Part shown: positions 16,470 through 23,729 of the stretch, piece after piece | Layout of the letters: the number at the start of each line of letters is the position of its first letter | How positions within the stretch are numbered: the stretch's first letter is position 1 | Origin: Herbidospora mongoliensis | GTDB lineage: Bacteria > Actinomycetota > Actinomycetes > Streptosporangiales > Streptosporangiaceae | NCBI RefSeq assembly: GCF_001570545.1 | Contig: NZ_BBXD01000009.1 | Coordinates: 434,001 to 498,000, forward strand | DNA length: 64,000 nt | Direction of reading: 5' to 3' | The notes under the pieces: generated by a model | Told to the model about the DNA's origin: nothing | The model's input: only the letters and a program-made list of their open reading frames with translations | Databases searched by the model: none | Translations under genes and position numbers: made by a program

Positions 16470-17452
16470 AGCCTCTCCCGGGTGTTCGTGTCGCGCAGGA
16501 TGACCGTGCGCGCGGGGCCGTCGTCGCCGGCGATGCGGGTCAGCAGCAGGGCCGCCGCCGCCTCGCCGAGGTTGCGGGCGGGCAGGTCGACGACCCGCAC
16601 GCCCTGGCGTTCGAACGACGCGTAGGGAAGATCACCGAAAACGGCCAGACCGAATCGGGGCGGGGTCAGGCCGCGTTCGTACAGGACATCGAGGGCACCG
16701 GCGGCCATCAGGTTGTTGGCGACCACCACGGCGTCGGGGGGTTCGTGCAGCGACAGCAGGTCACGCATCGCGGCGCGGCCACCGTCGACGCGGTAGTCGG
16801 CGTAGCGCAGCAACCGGTCACTGGGCACGCCGCGCCGGGCGCCGGCCGCACGCCAGCCCTCCATGCGGGAGACCGCCGTGTCGACCGTGCGCGGCCCGGT
16901 GATGCACGCGATGCGGGAGAACCCCGCCGCGAACAGCTCCGAGGCGGCCGTGAAGCCGCCCGCGCGGTTGTCGACGGTGACCGCGTCCACGTCGGGCCGG
17001 TTCAGGCTCCGGTCGACGGCCACCACCGGCACGCCGTGGGCGATGAGTTTTCCCACGTCACTGGCCCCGTCGGCGGGCGCGATCAGCACTCCGGCCATGT
17101 GCTCGGCAAGAGCGATGTCCATGTACGTCTGTTCGCGCTCCGGATCGTCGTCGGTGTTGCACAGGACGACCGAGTAGCCGCCGGTGCGGGCCCGGTTCTC
17201 CACTCCACGCGCCAGCGCGGTGAAGAACGGGTTCTCCACGTCAGGGATGATCAGGGCGATGACCTCGGAATACCTGCCGCGCAGGCGGCGGGCGGTCCGG
17301 CTGGGGGTGAAGTTCAGCTCGGCCATGGCCGCTTTGACCTTTCGTTCGGTCTCGGCCGAGACGCGGGCCCCGTTGATGACCCGGCTGACGGTGGCCGCCG
17401 ACACCCCGGCATGGGCTGCCACCTGGTAGATCGTCATCTTCGGGCCGGCCAT
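16466..17452 (-). CDS. LacI family transcriptional regulator 1
   Basis: A 328-aa LacI-type repressor. The N-terminal HTH is TIYQVAAHAGVSAATVSRVI with hinge helix TPSRTARRLRG, followed by the periplasmic-binding-like effector domain (IALIIPDVENPFFTALARGV to the C-terminus). It is a close paralogue of the second LacI at 22659, sharing DVENPFFTALARGVE and DGGRAAM segments. The gene lies inside the sugar string between the membrane protein (19-nt overlap) and the kinase (4-nt overlap). ATG 17452 is chosen; ATG 17437 is an alternative. The recognition helices of the two regulators are nearly identical, so both may read the same operator. Confidence 0.9.
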   Translation of the reverse strand: MAGPKMTIYQVAAHAGVSAATVSRVINGARVSAETERKVKAAMAELNFTPSRTARRLRGRYSEVIALIIPDVENPFFTALARGVENRARTGGYSVVLCNTDDDPEREQTYMDIALAEHMAGVLIAPADGASDVGKLIAHGVPVVAVDRSLNRPDVDAVTVDNRAGGFTAASELFAAGFSRIACITGPRTVDTAVSRMEGWRAAGARRGVPSDRLLRYADYRVDGGRAAMRDLLSLHEPPDAVVVANNLMAAGALDVLYERGLTPPRFGLAVFGDLPYASFERQGVRVVDLPARNLGEAAAALLLTRIAGDDGPARTVILRDTNTRERL

Positions 17453-18030
17453 GTCCTGCTCTGGAGGGTGTCGATCTCGTCGAGCAGTCCGATCGTCTGC
17501 GTGGCCGTGACGACCAGCAGCAACGGCACGATGACCACCGCGAGGACGCCGGTGGACGCTGCCGCGGCGAACCCGCCGAGCCAGTAGAGGGCGACGATCG
17601 TGAGGGCCCAGAGCGGCTTGAACGCCACCAGGATGGCGCCACCTCTCAGAGCGCCGAGGCCGGGCTTGTCGCGGAGGGCGCCGTAGGCGAGGGCGTACGG
17701 CAGAACGATCATCGCCAGCGCGCCCGCGACCACGGTGAAACCGGTCAGCACCATGCACCCGGCGATGAACAGCGCGAGCACCGGATCGAATCTTCGCAGC
17801 TCAGCCAGGTGTGGGCCCTCACCTCGCGCGACCAGCGCGCAGAACCGGGCGACCGAGGTGAGGGCCAGCGACGGAGGAAGGGTGGCCAGAGCGACCATCC
17901 ATCCCGGCCCCGAGGCCACATGTCCAACGACGAGCGGCACACAGGACAGAAGCAGGAACAGCCCTGCGACGACCGCCCGAGGCAGTTCACGCCAGAACAA
18001 CAGGAACGCGGGTTTCAGAAAGGCGACCAT
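17434..18030 (-). CDS. YesL/DUF624-like membrane protein in the sugar operon
   Basis: A 198-aa protein with about five hydrophobic segments (near residues 18-38, 42-60, 85-112, 135-150, 155-178) and an Arg-rich C-terminus. Small YesL/DUF624-type membrane proteins are commonly encoded among carbohydrate ABC transporter genes; their role is unknown, and an accessory role in uptake or sensing is inferred only from context. The ATG at 18030 overlaps the stop of the small frame at 18030-18278. That frame ends in a near-copy of this gene's first codons (VAFLKPVF against VAFLKPAF). Confidence 0.7.
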   Translation of the reverse strand: MVAFLKPAFLLFWRELPRAVVAGLFLLLSCVPLVVGHVASGPGWMVALATLPPSLALTSVARFCALVARGEGPHLAELRRFDPVLALFIAGCMVLTGFTVVAGALAMIVLPYALAYGALRDKPGLGALRGGAILVAFKPLWALTIVALYWLGGFAAAASTGVLAVVIVPLLLVVTATQTIGLLDEIDTLQSRTWPARR

Positions 18031-18278
18031 CAGAACCCCTGCCCCCTAGACGCGTATCCCGGAAACACCGGTTTCAAGAAAGCGACCGTCAGAGCTTCGG
18101 ACCATTCGAGCGCATGCCGTCCTTGCGGGCCGACGGGAACGCGGATCTCAGAAGACGCGGTCACCTGGGCTTCGAGCCGCTTGACACGACGGGCGGCACG
18201 CCGATCCTGCGGATCCGCAGGAACATCTGCCCTCCGCGACGCGACCGGCCCGAAGGTCAGTCTCAGGAGCGTGGCCAT
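18030..18278 (-). CDS. Small linker reading frame between permease 2 and the YesL-like gene
   Basis: An 82-aa frame whose ATG overlaps the permease stop (ATGA) and whose TGA overlaps the next gene's ATG, so it fills the gap without a break in translation. It begins MATLLRLTFGPVASRR and is Arg/Ala rich, with no recognisable domain. Near its end, LTVAFLKPVF repeats the start of the following gene (MVAFLKPAF), at DNA level too. It may be a partial duplication kept in frame rather than a functional protein. Real translation is plausible from the geometry; function unknown. Confidence 0.4.
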   Translation of the reverse strand: MATLLRLTFGPVASRRADVPADPQDRRAARRVKRLEAQVTASSEIRVPVGPQGRHALEWSEALTVAFLKPVFPGYASRGQGF

Positions 18279-19123
18279 CAGAGCTTCAATCCGCTCGAAG
18301 CGATCGACTGGACGATGTAGCGCTGGGCCGCGATGAAAACGATCAATACGGGCACGATCGCCATCGCGATCCCCGCCGCGATGGTTCCCAGCGATCCGGT
18401 GGAGAAGCGCCCGGCCAGCAGAACCAGGCCCACCGGCAGTGTCTGCTTCTCCGTGTCGGAGATCATCACCAGTGGGAGCAGCAGGTCGTTCCACCAGTAC
18501 GTGAAACAGAGGATGCCCAGCGTCGCGATCGACGGTCCGGACAGCGGCAGGACGATGCGCGCGAACGTGTGGAACCGGGAGGCGCCGTCGATCTTGGCGG
18601 CCTCTTCCAGTTCGTACGGGAGAGCCATGAAGTGCTGTCTGAGCAGGAAGATCCCGAAGGCGGAGAAGATCCCCGGGAAGATCAGCGCCCACAGCGAGTT
18701 GGTCATCCCGATCTTCGACATGACAAGGAACAGCGGCACGATCGTCACCTGGATCGGGATCATCAGCGACCCGATCACCACGGCGAACAGCGCGCCCTTG
18801 CCTCGGAACTGCAGCCGCGCGAACGCGTACGCGGCAGTAGAACACGTGATGAGCTGGGCGATCGTCACGGTTCCCGAGACGATGACCGAGTTCAGGAAGA
18901 ACCGGAAGTACGGCACCTGCTCGGCCACCTTGCCGAAATTGTCCAGCGTCAGGTTCTCCGCGTGGAAGGTCGGCGGCAGGCGGTAGAGCTCGGCGTCGGA
19001 ACCCGAGAAGGCACCCCGGAAGATCCACAGGAACGGCGCGGTGATGGCGACCGCCGCGACCACGAGGATCACGAAGGTCAGGATGCGCGCGGCGACATGG
19101 CCGATGGTCAGTCGACTACTCAT
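18278..19123 (-). CDS. Carbohydrate ABC transporter permease (MalG type)
   Basis: A 281-aa inner-membrane permease with six predicted helices. The EAA cytoplasmic loop is seen as LPYELEEAAKIDGASRFHTF, the site that docks the ATPase. It has the MalG-family N-terminus with the first helix ILTFVILVVAAVAITAPFLW and ends QRYIVQSIASSGLKL, the typical QRY...G end of CUT1 permeases. ATG 19123 has AAAGGAGG six bases upstream. With the permease at 19506 and the lipoprotein at 21032 it forms a CUT1 sugar importer. No ATPase gene is nearby, so a shared MsiK-type ATPase elsewhere is expected, as is usual in actinomycetes. Confidence 0.9.
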   Translation of the reverse strand: MSSRLTIGHVAARILTFVILVVAAVAITAPFLWIFRGAFSGSDAELYRLPPTFHAENLTLDNFGKVAEQVPYFRFFLNSVIVSGTVTIAQLITCSTAAYAFARLQFRGKGALFAVVIGSLMIPIQVTIVPLFLVMSKIGMTNSLWALIFPGIFSAFGIFLLRQHFMALPYELEEAAKIDGASRFHTFARIVLPLSGPSIATLGILCFTYWWNDLLLPLVMISDTEKQTLPVGLVLLAGRFSTGSLGTIAAGIAMAIVPVLIVFIAAQRYIVQSIASSGLKL

Positions 19124-19524
19124 CCGTCCTCCTTTCGCTGACGGTTCCCGGTGACCGGGCGCCGGTCGGAGCGGGCACCTGCGGCGCTGTCCGACGATGA
19201 CCAGGCGGCGGCATGTGATGCCCGTGGAGGCCTGGAAGCACATCGACTTGGGTTCGTCGCGGAAGCCTCGACACTTCGGGGCGATGACCAAGCCGTCGAA
19301 TCGACCAGGCCGCCGTGACGGGACGCCCGACCTGGGTTCATCGCGGGAGCGGCGGCACTTCGGGGCAATGGCCGGGCTATCGGGTCGACCAGGCCGACGG
19401 GGTTCGGTGCCCGTAGAGGCCGGCCTGGGTTCGGCTCGGGGGCGGTTGCCGGGGAAACGGGAAGATCCAGGCTGGGATCCTCCACGTTCATCCGTGGGGA
19501 AGGGGTCACTGATAGTGCGTCCAT
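19120..19524 (-). CDS. Repeat-containing linker frame between the two permeases
   Basis: A 134-aa frame from ATG 19524, overlapping the end of permease 1 by 19 nt, to a TGA that overlaps the ATG of permease 2 (ATGA). It holds about three imperfect 28-residue repeats: NPGRPLRAPNPVGLVD, NPGRASRHGGLVDSTAW and NPSRCASRPPRASHAAAW. The composition is Pro/Ala/Arg/Ser rich, with no signal peptide, domain or helix-forming pattern. Like the frames at 18030 and 20405 it bridges two transporter genes without a gap. It may be translated mainly to keep ribosomes moving between the permeases. Function unknown. Confidence 0.4.
   Translation of the reverse strand: MDALSVTPSPRMNVEDPSLDLPVSPATAPEPNPGRPLRAPNPVGLVDPIARPLPRSAAAPAMNPGRASRHGGLVDSTAWSSPRSVEASATNPSRCASRPPRASHAAAWSSSDSAAGARSDRRPVTGNRQRKEDG
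19244..19470. repeat. Direct repeats of 84-93 bp between the permease genes
   Basis: Copies begin at 19244 (CGACTTGGGTTCGTCGCGG), 19328 (CGACCTGGGTTCATCGCGG) and, partly, 19421 (CGGCCTGGGTTCGGCTCGG). The first spacing is 84 bp, a multiple of three, so the overlapping frame keeps phase. The CCTGGGTTCGG core recurs in inverted orientation in the array at 20408-20989, so the two arrays are related and flank permease 1. Confidence 0.75.
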
Positions 19525-20408
19525 CTGCGCGAGAACCAGAACTGGATGGCGGTCAGCACGACCAGGACCAGTGCGAACGTGATGCCGATCGCGGAGGCGT
19601 AGCCCAGGTCGAAGTCGCCGAAGGCGCGGTCGTAGAGGTATTCGACGATCGTGCGGCTGGAGTCGCCGGGGCCGCCCTGGGTGAGTACCCGGGGTTCGGC
19701 GAAGATCTGGAAGGAGTTGATGGTGTTGATCACGACGAGGAAGAAGATGGTCGGGGAGAGAAGCGGGAACGTGATGCGCCAGAACCGGGTCCAGGCGCCC
19801 GCGCCGTCGACGATCGCGGCTTCCTTGAGCTGCTTCGGGATCGATTGCAGACCGGCGATGTAGACGAGGATCGAGAAGCCGATCGTCTTCCACGAGTTGA
19901 CCATGATCACTGAGAGCGGCGCCCAGGTGGAGCTGCCGAGCCAGTCGATGCGGTCGAGGCCGGTCAGGCCGAGCAGGTAGTTGACCAGGCCAAGGTCCTT
20001 GTTGAGCAGGAACCGCCAAATCAGCGCCACGGCCGAGGCCGACACGACGAACGGGAACAGGAACGACAGCCGGAAGAACGCCCGGAGCCAGCGCGGCATC
20101 CGGGTCTCCAGCAGCACCGCGAGCAGGAGGCCGAGCACGACGTTCACGGCCAGGATGACCAGGGCCATGTAGGTCGTCGAGCCGTAGACGCCGAGGAGGC
20201 GCTCGTCGGTGAACAGTCGCCGGAAATTGTCCAGACCGGCGAAGGTGCCGTCGCTGAGCAGGTTCCAGTCGAAGAAACTGAGGATCAGCACGCCGACCGT
20301 CGGGGCCAGCACGAACACCAGGAACGTGAGGATGGACGGGGTGAGGAAGGCCAGCGCCGCGACCCCGTCTCCCCGGGGCCGGGTCGCTGCTTGTTTGGTG
20401 GTGGTCAA
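19506..20408 (-). CDS. Carbohydrate ABC transporter permease (MalF type)
   Basis: A 300-aa six-helix permease of the CUT1 family. The EAA loop is IPKQLKEAAIVDGAGAWTRF and the family C-terminal region contains SFQIFAEPRVLTQGGPGDSS. It pairs with the MalG-type permease downstream to form the membrane channel of the sugar importer. The start is an unusual TTG at 20408, supported by AAGGCGGA four bases upstream and by the stop of the repeat frame overlapping it (TTGA). The same ribosome site and TTG recur 566 bp upstream at the head of the repeat array, as if the initiation region had been duplicated. Confidence 0.9.
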   Translation of the reverse strand: MTTTKQAATRPRGDGVAALAFLTPSILTFLVFVLAPTVGVLILSFFDWNLLSDGTFAGLDNFRRLFTDERLLGVYGSTTYMALVILAVNVVLGLLLAVLLETRMPRWLRAFFRLSFLFPFVVSASAVALIWRFLLNKDLGLVNYLLGLTGLDRIDWLGSSTWAPLSVIMVNSWKTIGFSILVYIAGLQSIPKQLKEAAIVDGAGAWTRFWRITFPLLSPTIFFLVVINTINSFQIFAEPRVLTQGGPGDSSRTIVEYLYDRAFGDFDLGYASAIGITFALVLVVLTAIQFWFSRRWTHYQ

Positions 20409-20974
20409 TGGTCCGCCTTGAAAGGAAACCGGAACCGAGGCCAGGCCGCTGCGTGATGGGTGGCGGCCACGGGGCCCGCTTTGATGGCGAAGTCCGACTG
20501 GGGCCAGGCCACTGCACGCTCGACGGCAGTCACTCGGCCCGGCGTGGAAGTGACGCCGAGCCTGGGCCGGCCCGCCCCGCGATCACTCGCGGTCGCCGAG
20601 CCCGTCTTGGCGACGGAGCCGAACCCAGGCCAAGCTCCTGCACGACAGGTGGCTGTCACCGGGTCCGCTTTGGGAACGAGACCGAACCCAGGCCAGGCCG
20701 CCGCGCAATCGGTGACAGTCGCAGTGCCCGCGTTGGAATCGAGACCGAACCCAGGCCAGGCCGCCGCGCAATCGGTCACGGTCGCAGCGCCTGCATCGGA
20801 AGCGAAGCCCAACCGAGGCCCAGTCGTAGCACGATCAATCGCGGTCAACGGGCCCGTCTTGAGAGCGAAGCCGGACCCCGGCCAGACCGCCATGCGATCT
20901 GTGGCGGTCGCTCGGTGCGCGTTGGAAACGAGGCCAGGCCTGGGCCGGGTCGTTATGTGATGTGAGGTGGTCAA
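20405..20974 (-). CDS. Repeat protein frame of nine 21-residue units upstream of permease 1
   Basis: A 189-aa frame beginning at TTG 20974 with AAGGCGGA before it and ending in a stop that overlaps the permease TTG (TTGA). Its start, MTTSHHITTRPRPG, resembles the permease start, MTTTKQAATRPRGDG. The body is a tandem array of 21-residue units such as ATVTDCAAAWPGFGLDSNAG and PVTATCRAGAWPGFGSVAK. There is no signal peptide or known domain. Because 63 bp is divisible by three, all six frames stay open; a plus-strand shadow frame exists as well. The start and stop geometry favours the minus frame, but open frames alone are weak evidence of a functional protein. Confidence 0.42.
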   Translation of the reverse strand: MTTSHHITTRPRPGLVSNAHRATATDRMAVWPGSGFALKTGPLTAIDRATTGPRLGFASDAGAATVTDCAAAWPGFGLDSNAGTATVTDCAAAWPGFGLVPKADPVTATCRAGAWPGFGSVAKTGSATASDRGAGRPRLGVTSTPGRVTAVERAVAWPQSDFAIKAGPVAATHHAAAWPRFRFPFKADH

Positions 20975-20989
20975 AATGGTCCGCCTTGA
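20408..20989. repeat. Minisatellite of nine 63-bp units inside the sugar transporter operon
   Basis: Equivalent positions occur at 20432, 20496, 20558, 20621, 20684, 20747, 20810, 20873 and 20936, that is every 62-64 bp. Units 5 and 6 (20684 and 20747) are nearly identical over the stretch GAACCCAGGCCAGGCCGCCG and beyond. The array is bounded by direct copies of ATGGTCCGCCTTGA at 20408-20421 and 20976-20989. Such arrays change copy number easily by slippage or recombination. Confidence 0.9.
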
Positions 20990-21031
20990 GGAGGGGAACC
21001 GGGTCCGGGTTCAGGGGCCGGACCCGGTCGC

Positions 21032-22351
21032 TCAGCAGGTGACGATGCCCGTCAGTTCGCCCTGCAGGGCTGTCAGGCCGTCGGCCACGGGGGTCTCGCC
21101 GGCGAAGATCTGCTGCAGGTGGCGCAGGACGGTCGACTCGAACGTGCTGTACTTGGCCGGGGCCGGGTAGGGCACGAGGGTCGGGTATTTGTCGATGCTG
21201 TCGTAGTAGAGGTCGCTGTTGGCGGGCGGCACGCCGACCTGGGAGATCGTGTGCGCCACCGAGCGGCGGGACGGGATCGAGTCGCCGGGCTTGTCGGGGG
21301 TGCCGACGTAGCCCTTCTCGATCTCGTCGCTGACCGTGAACTTCTGGTATTCCCAGGCCAGGTCGGGGTTCTGGGACGACTTCAGGATCGGATAGCCAGC
21401 GCCGCCGAAGACCGTCTTGTACGTGTCGCCCTTCGGGTAGAGCTGGATGTCGAAGCTCTTGAACCCGGCGGGCAGGAACGTGGCGATCGGCCACCGGCCC
21501 GCGCCGAACATGGCGATCTGGCCGTTCTGGAAGCGGGTGAAGACGTCGCTCATCGGCATCGGGGCCGGGGCCACGCCCTCCTTGATCAGGTCGTTGAGGA
21601 ACGTCACGGCCTTGTTGACCTGCGGTGAGTCGGCGGTGGCCTGGCAGACGTCGTCGCTGGTCAGGTTGCCACCGGCGTTGGCCACCCACGGCATGATGCC
21701 GGGGAAGATCTCGTTGCTGGCCCAGGTGAAGCCGTATTGGTCGTTGGTGCCGTCGCCGTTGGTGTCGACGCTCAGCTTCTTGGCCACGGCCTTGAAGTCG
21801 TCCCAGGTCCAGTCGGCCTTCGGGGGTTCGACGCCGGCCTTCTTGAAGACGTCGGTGTTGTAGTAGACGACCATGTCGTTCCAGCCGTAGCTCAACGTCA
21901 CGACGTCGCCCTTGACGGTGAAACCGTCGATGAGGCCCTGGGCGATGTCGTCGGTGATGGCCTTCGCGCCGGCGTCCTTCTCCAGGTATTCGTTGATCGG
22001 TTTCACGAGATTGTTGCTGTGGACGAACTGGGCGCCCTCACCGGAGATCACCATCAGGTCGGGTTTCTTGCCCGAGGCGATCAGCGTGGCGACGTTCGCG
22101 TAGTAGGTGCCCCAGTTCTCCCCGGTGACGGGGGTGAGGGTGACCTTGGTGTCGGGGTGGGCCTTCGTGAAGGCGTCCGCGGTGGCCTTGTTGCCGCTCT
22201 CCGCGGCGGGGCCGTAGTTCCAGTAGACGATTTCCAGGGCTTTCGCACCGGTCGACGTCGTTTCCGAGTCGCTTCCGCAACCCGCAAGGGACGTCGCCGC
22301 CAGGGCGGCGGTCGCGCAGGCCAGCGCGACCTTGCGGCGGGGGATGTTCAT
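21032..22351 (-). CDS. ABC transporter extracellular sugar-binding lipoprotein
   Basis: A 439-aa solute-binding protein. The N-terminus is a lipoprotein signal with lipobox LAGC (Cys at residue 25) and a following SDSETT linker, so it is anchored outside the membrane. The mature part is a CUT1 family 1 binding protein: LEIVYWNYGPAAESG at the start, YGWNDMVVYYNTDVFKKAG as the conserved hinge-proximal segment, and Trp-rich binding surfaces (ADWTWDDF, MPWVANAGG). ATG 22351 follows GAAGAAGGA. It is the first gene of the minus-strand transporter string; its leader contains three 59-bp repeats and a LacI-type operator. The sugar is not identifiable. Confidence 0.92.
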   Translation of the reverse strand: MNIPRRKVALACATAALAATSLAGCGSDSETTSTGAKALEIVYWNYGPAAESGNKATADAFTKAHPDTKVTLTPVTGENWGTYYANVATLIASGKKPDLMVISGEGAQFVHSNNLVKPINEYLEKDAGAKAITDDIAQGLIDGFTVKGDVVTLSYGWNDMVVYYNTDVFKKAGVEPPKADWTWDDFKAVAKKLSVDTNGDGTNDQYGFTWASNEIFPGIMPWVANAGGNLTSDDVCQATADSPQVNKAVTFLNDLIKEGVAPAPMPMSDVFTRFQNGQIAMFGAGRWPIATFLPAGFKSFDIQLYPKGDTYKTVFGGAGYPILKSSQNPDLAWEYQKFTVSDEIEKGYVGTPDKPGDSIPSRRSVAHTISQVGVPPANSDLYYDSIDKYPTLVPYPAPAKYSTFESTVLRHLQQIFAGETPVADGLTALQGELTGIVTC

Positions 22352-22372
22352 AGGCCTGCGTCCTTCTTCTTC

Positions 22373-22549
22373 GGGGCAGATTCACAGCGCGAGCCACAGC
22401 CGCCCTCCGGCTGTCCGCGTCTCGTGTCCATGGGGCAGATTCGCAGCGCGAGGCTCAGCCGGCCTGTGGCCTTCCGTGTCTCGTGTCCTTGGGAGATTCC
22501 AAGCGCGAGCCACGGCCGGCTGCGGCCGTCCGCGTTTCGCTCTCATCCG
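22373..22549. repeat. Three 59-bp direct repeats, each able to form a stem-loop, in the transporter leader
   Basis: Units begin at 22373 (GGGGCAGATTCACAGCGCGA), 22432 (GGGGCAGATTCGCAGCGCGA) and 22491 (GGGAGATTCCAAGCGCGA), exactly 59 bp apart. Unit 1 contains ACAGCCG/CGGCTGT and unit 3 ACGGCCG/CGGCCGT: the stem changed on both sides, so pairing is kept. Lying in the 5' leader of the transporter mRNA, they could act as an mRNA structural element or a REP-like protein site. Confidence 0.75.
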
Positions 22550-22581
22550 GCAGGTGTGGCGTGGGCCACATGAAAGTGCAA

Positions 22582-22598
22582 GAAATCGATTTCGTCAA
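22582..22598 (-). promoter_or_regulatory. LacI-type operator overlapping the transporter -35 region
   Basis: GAAATCGATTTC (22582-22593) is a perfect palindrome shared with the site at 23693-23706. On the minus strand TTGACG (complement of 22593-22598) abuts it and could be the -35 of the transporter promoter, so a bound repressor would block polymerase. A weaker relative, GTATCGATTAC, lies near 22648. The -10 hexamer is not clear. Confidence 0.7.
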
Positions 22599-22658
22599 GC
22601 ACTCCGCGAAACGTACATCATGAAGCCCCTGATCAGGCAAGTAACGGGATGGTATCGA

Positions 22659-23639
22659 TTACAGAGTTAACGGCGGGCGGGCGATCTCCGCCCGCAGCAC
22701 GACCGTGCGCAGCGGCTGGGTGTCGCCGCCGATGCGTTCCAGCAGCATGGTTGCCGCGGTGCGGCCGAGGTGGCGGGCCGGGAGCCGGACCTGCACCACG
22801 CTGACCGGCGGCGGCAGCAGGTAGGGCAGCTCGCCGAGCACGGCGACGCCGAAGTCCTCGGGGTCGATGCCGGCCTCGTGGAGGGCCTGGAGTGCGCCGA
22901 TGGCCATCAGGTTGTTGGTGGTGACCACGGCGTCGGGCGGCTGGACCAGGTTGAGCAGCGCGTTCATGGCGGCGCGGCCGCCGTCGACGCGGAAGTCGGC
23001 GTGCTGCAGGTAGCCGTCGCGGACCATGGTCTTGCGGGCGCTGACGACCTGCTTCCAGCCGAGGTAACGATCTTCGGTTTCCTCGATCCCGGCCGGTCCT
23101 GCGATGCAGGCGATTCGGCGGAAACCCGCCTCGACCAGGGCTGTTGTGGCCGCGATGCCGGCCGCGCGGTTGTCGATCTTGACGGCGTCGACCGGGTAGG
23201 GCGTGGTGCGGTCGACGGCCACGACGGGCCTGCCCAGGGAGGCGATGGCGCCCAGGTCGACCTCGTCGGAGGCCGGCGAGAGGATCACTCCGGCCATGTG
23301 CTCGGAGGCGGCGATCTGCAGGTAGCGCAGCTCTTTGGCCGGGTCGTCGTCGGTGTTGCAGAGCACGACGGAGAAGCCCGACTCCTGGGCGCGGTCTTCG
23401 ACGCCGCGCGCCAGAGCGGTGAAGAACGGGTTCTCGATGTCGGGTACGAGCAGGCAGATGACCTCGGAACTCTGCTTGCGCAACCGGCGGGCGGTCTTGT
23501 TGGGGGTGAAACCCAGCTTCTGGGCGGCGTCACGGACGAGGCGCTGCTTCTCCTCGGAGACGGTGTTGCCGTTGAAAACCCGCGAAACCGTCGCGGGAGA
23601 GACCCCGGCGAGCGCCGCAACCTCGTAAATCGTCGCCAT
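22659..23639 (-). CDS. LacI family transcriptional regulator 2
   Basis: A 326-aa LacI-type repressor: HTH TIYEVAALAGVSPATVSRVF, hinge helix TPNKTARRLRK, then the effector-binding domain from VICLLVPDIENPFFTALARG onward. ATG 23639 is the only start fitting the family. It lies between the two identical palindromes at 22582 and 23693, is encoded on the same strand as the transporter, and diverges from the GH116 gene. The simplest model is repression of both the transporter and the glycosidase until the sugar product arrives. It is a paralogue of the LacI at 16466. Confidence 0.92.
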   Translation of the reverse strand: MATIYEVAALAGVSPATVSRVFNGNTVSEEKQRLVRDAAQKLGFTPNKTARRLRKQSSEVICLLVPDIENPFFTALARGVEDRAQESGFSVVLCNTDDDPAKELRYLQIAASEHMAGVILSPASDEVDLGAIASLGRPVVAVDRTTPYPVDAVKIDNRAAGIAATTALVEAGFRRIACIAGPAGIEETEDRYLGWKQVVSARKTMVRDGYLQHADFRVDGGRAAMNALLNLVQPPDAVVTTNNLMAIGALQALHEAGIDPEDFGVAVLGELPYLLPPPVSVVQVRLPARHLGRTAATMLLERIGGDTQPLRTVVLRAEIARPPLTL

Positions 23640-23660
23640 AGCGCCACACCATACCTGCGC

Positions 23661-23706
23661 TTGACACCCCTGATGAGCTCGTCTAGCGTGCCTGAAATCG
23701 ATTTCA
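23661..23706 (+). promoter_or_regulatory. Vegetative promoter with LacI operator for the GH116 gene
   Basis: TTGACA (23661-23666), a 17-bp spacer and TAGCGT (23684-23689) match the HrdB consensus very well. The 14-bp perfect palindrome TGAAATCGATTTCA (23693-23706) lies where transcription should start. A bound LacI dimer would block initiation. The core is the same as at 22582-22593. Confidence 0.85.
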
Positions 23707-23729
23707 TGACAGATGGAAAGGCGGGGGCC

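Noticed and set aside
18061-18080. GAAACACCGGTTTC-like imperfect dyad as a further LacI operator
   Set aside because: It lies inside the linker frame where DNA duplicates the start of the next gene; the symmetry is poor and explained by that duplication.
20408-20965. Plus-strand frame of 185 codons over the 63-bp repeat array
   Set aside because: A 63-bp unit keeps every frame open. The minus frame has the ribosome site and the overlap with the permease start, so the plus frame is most likely a shadow.
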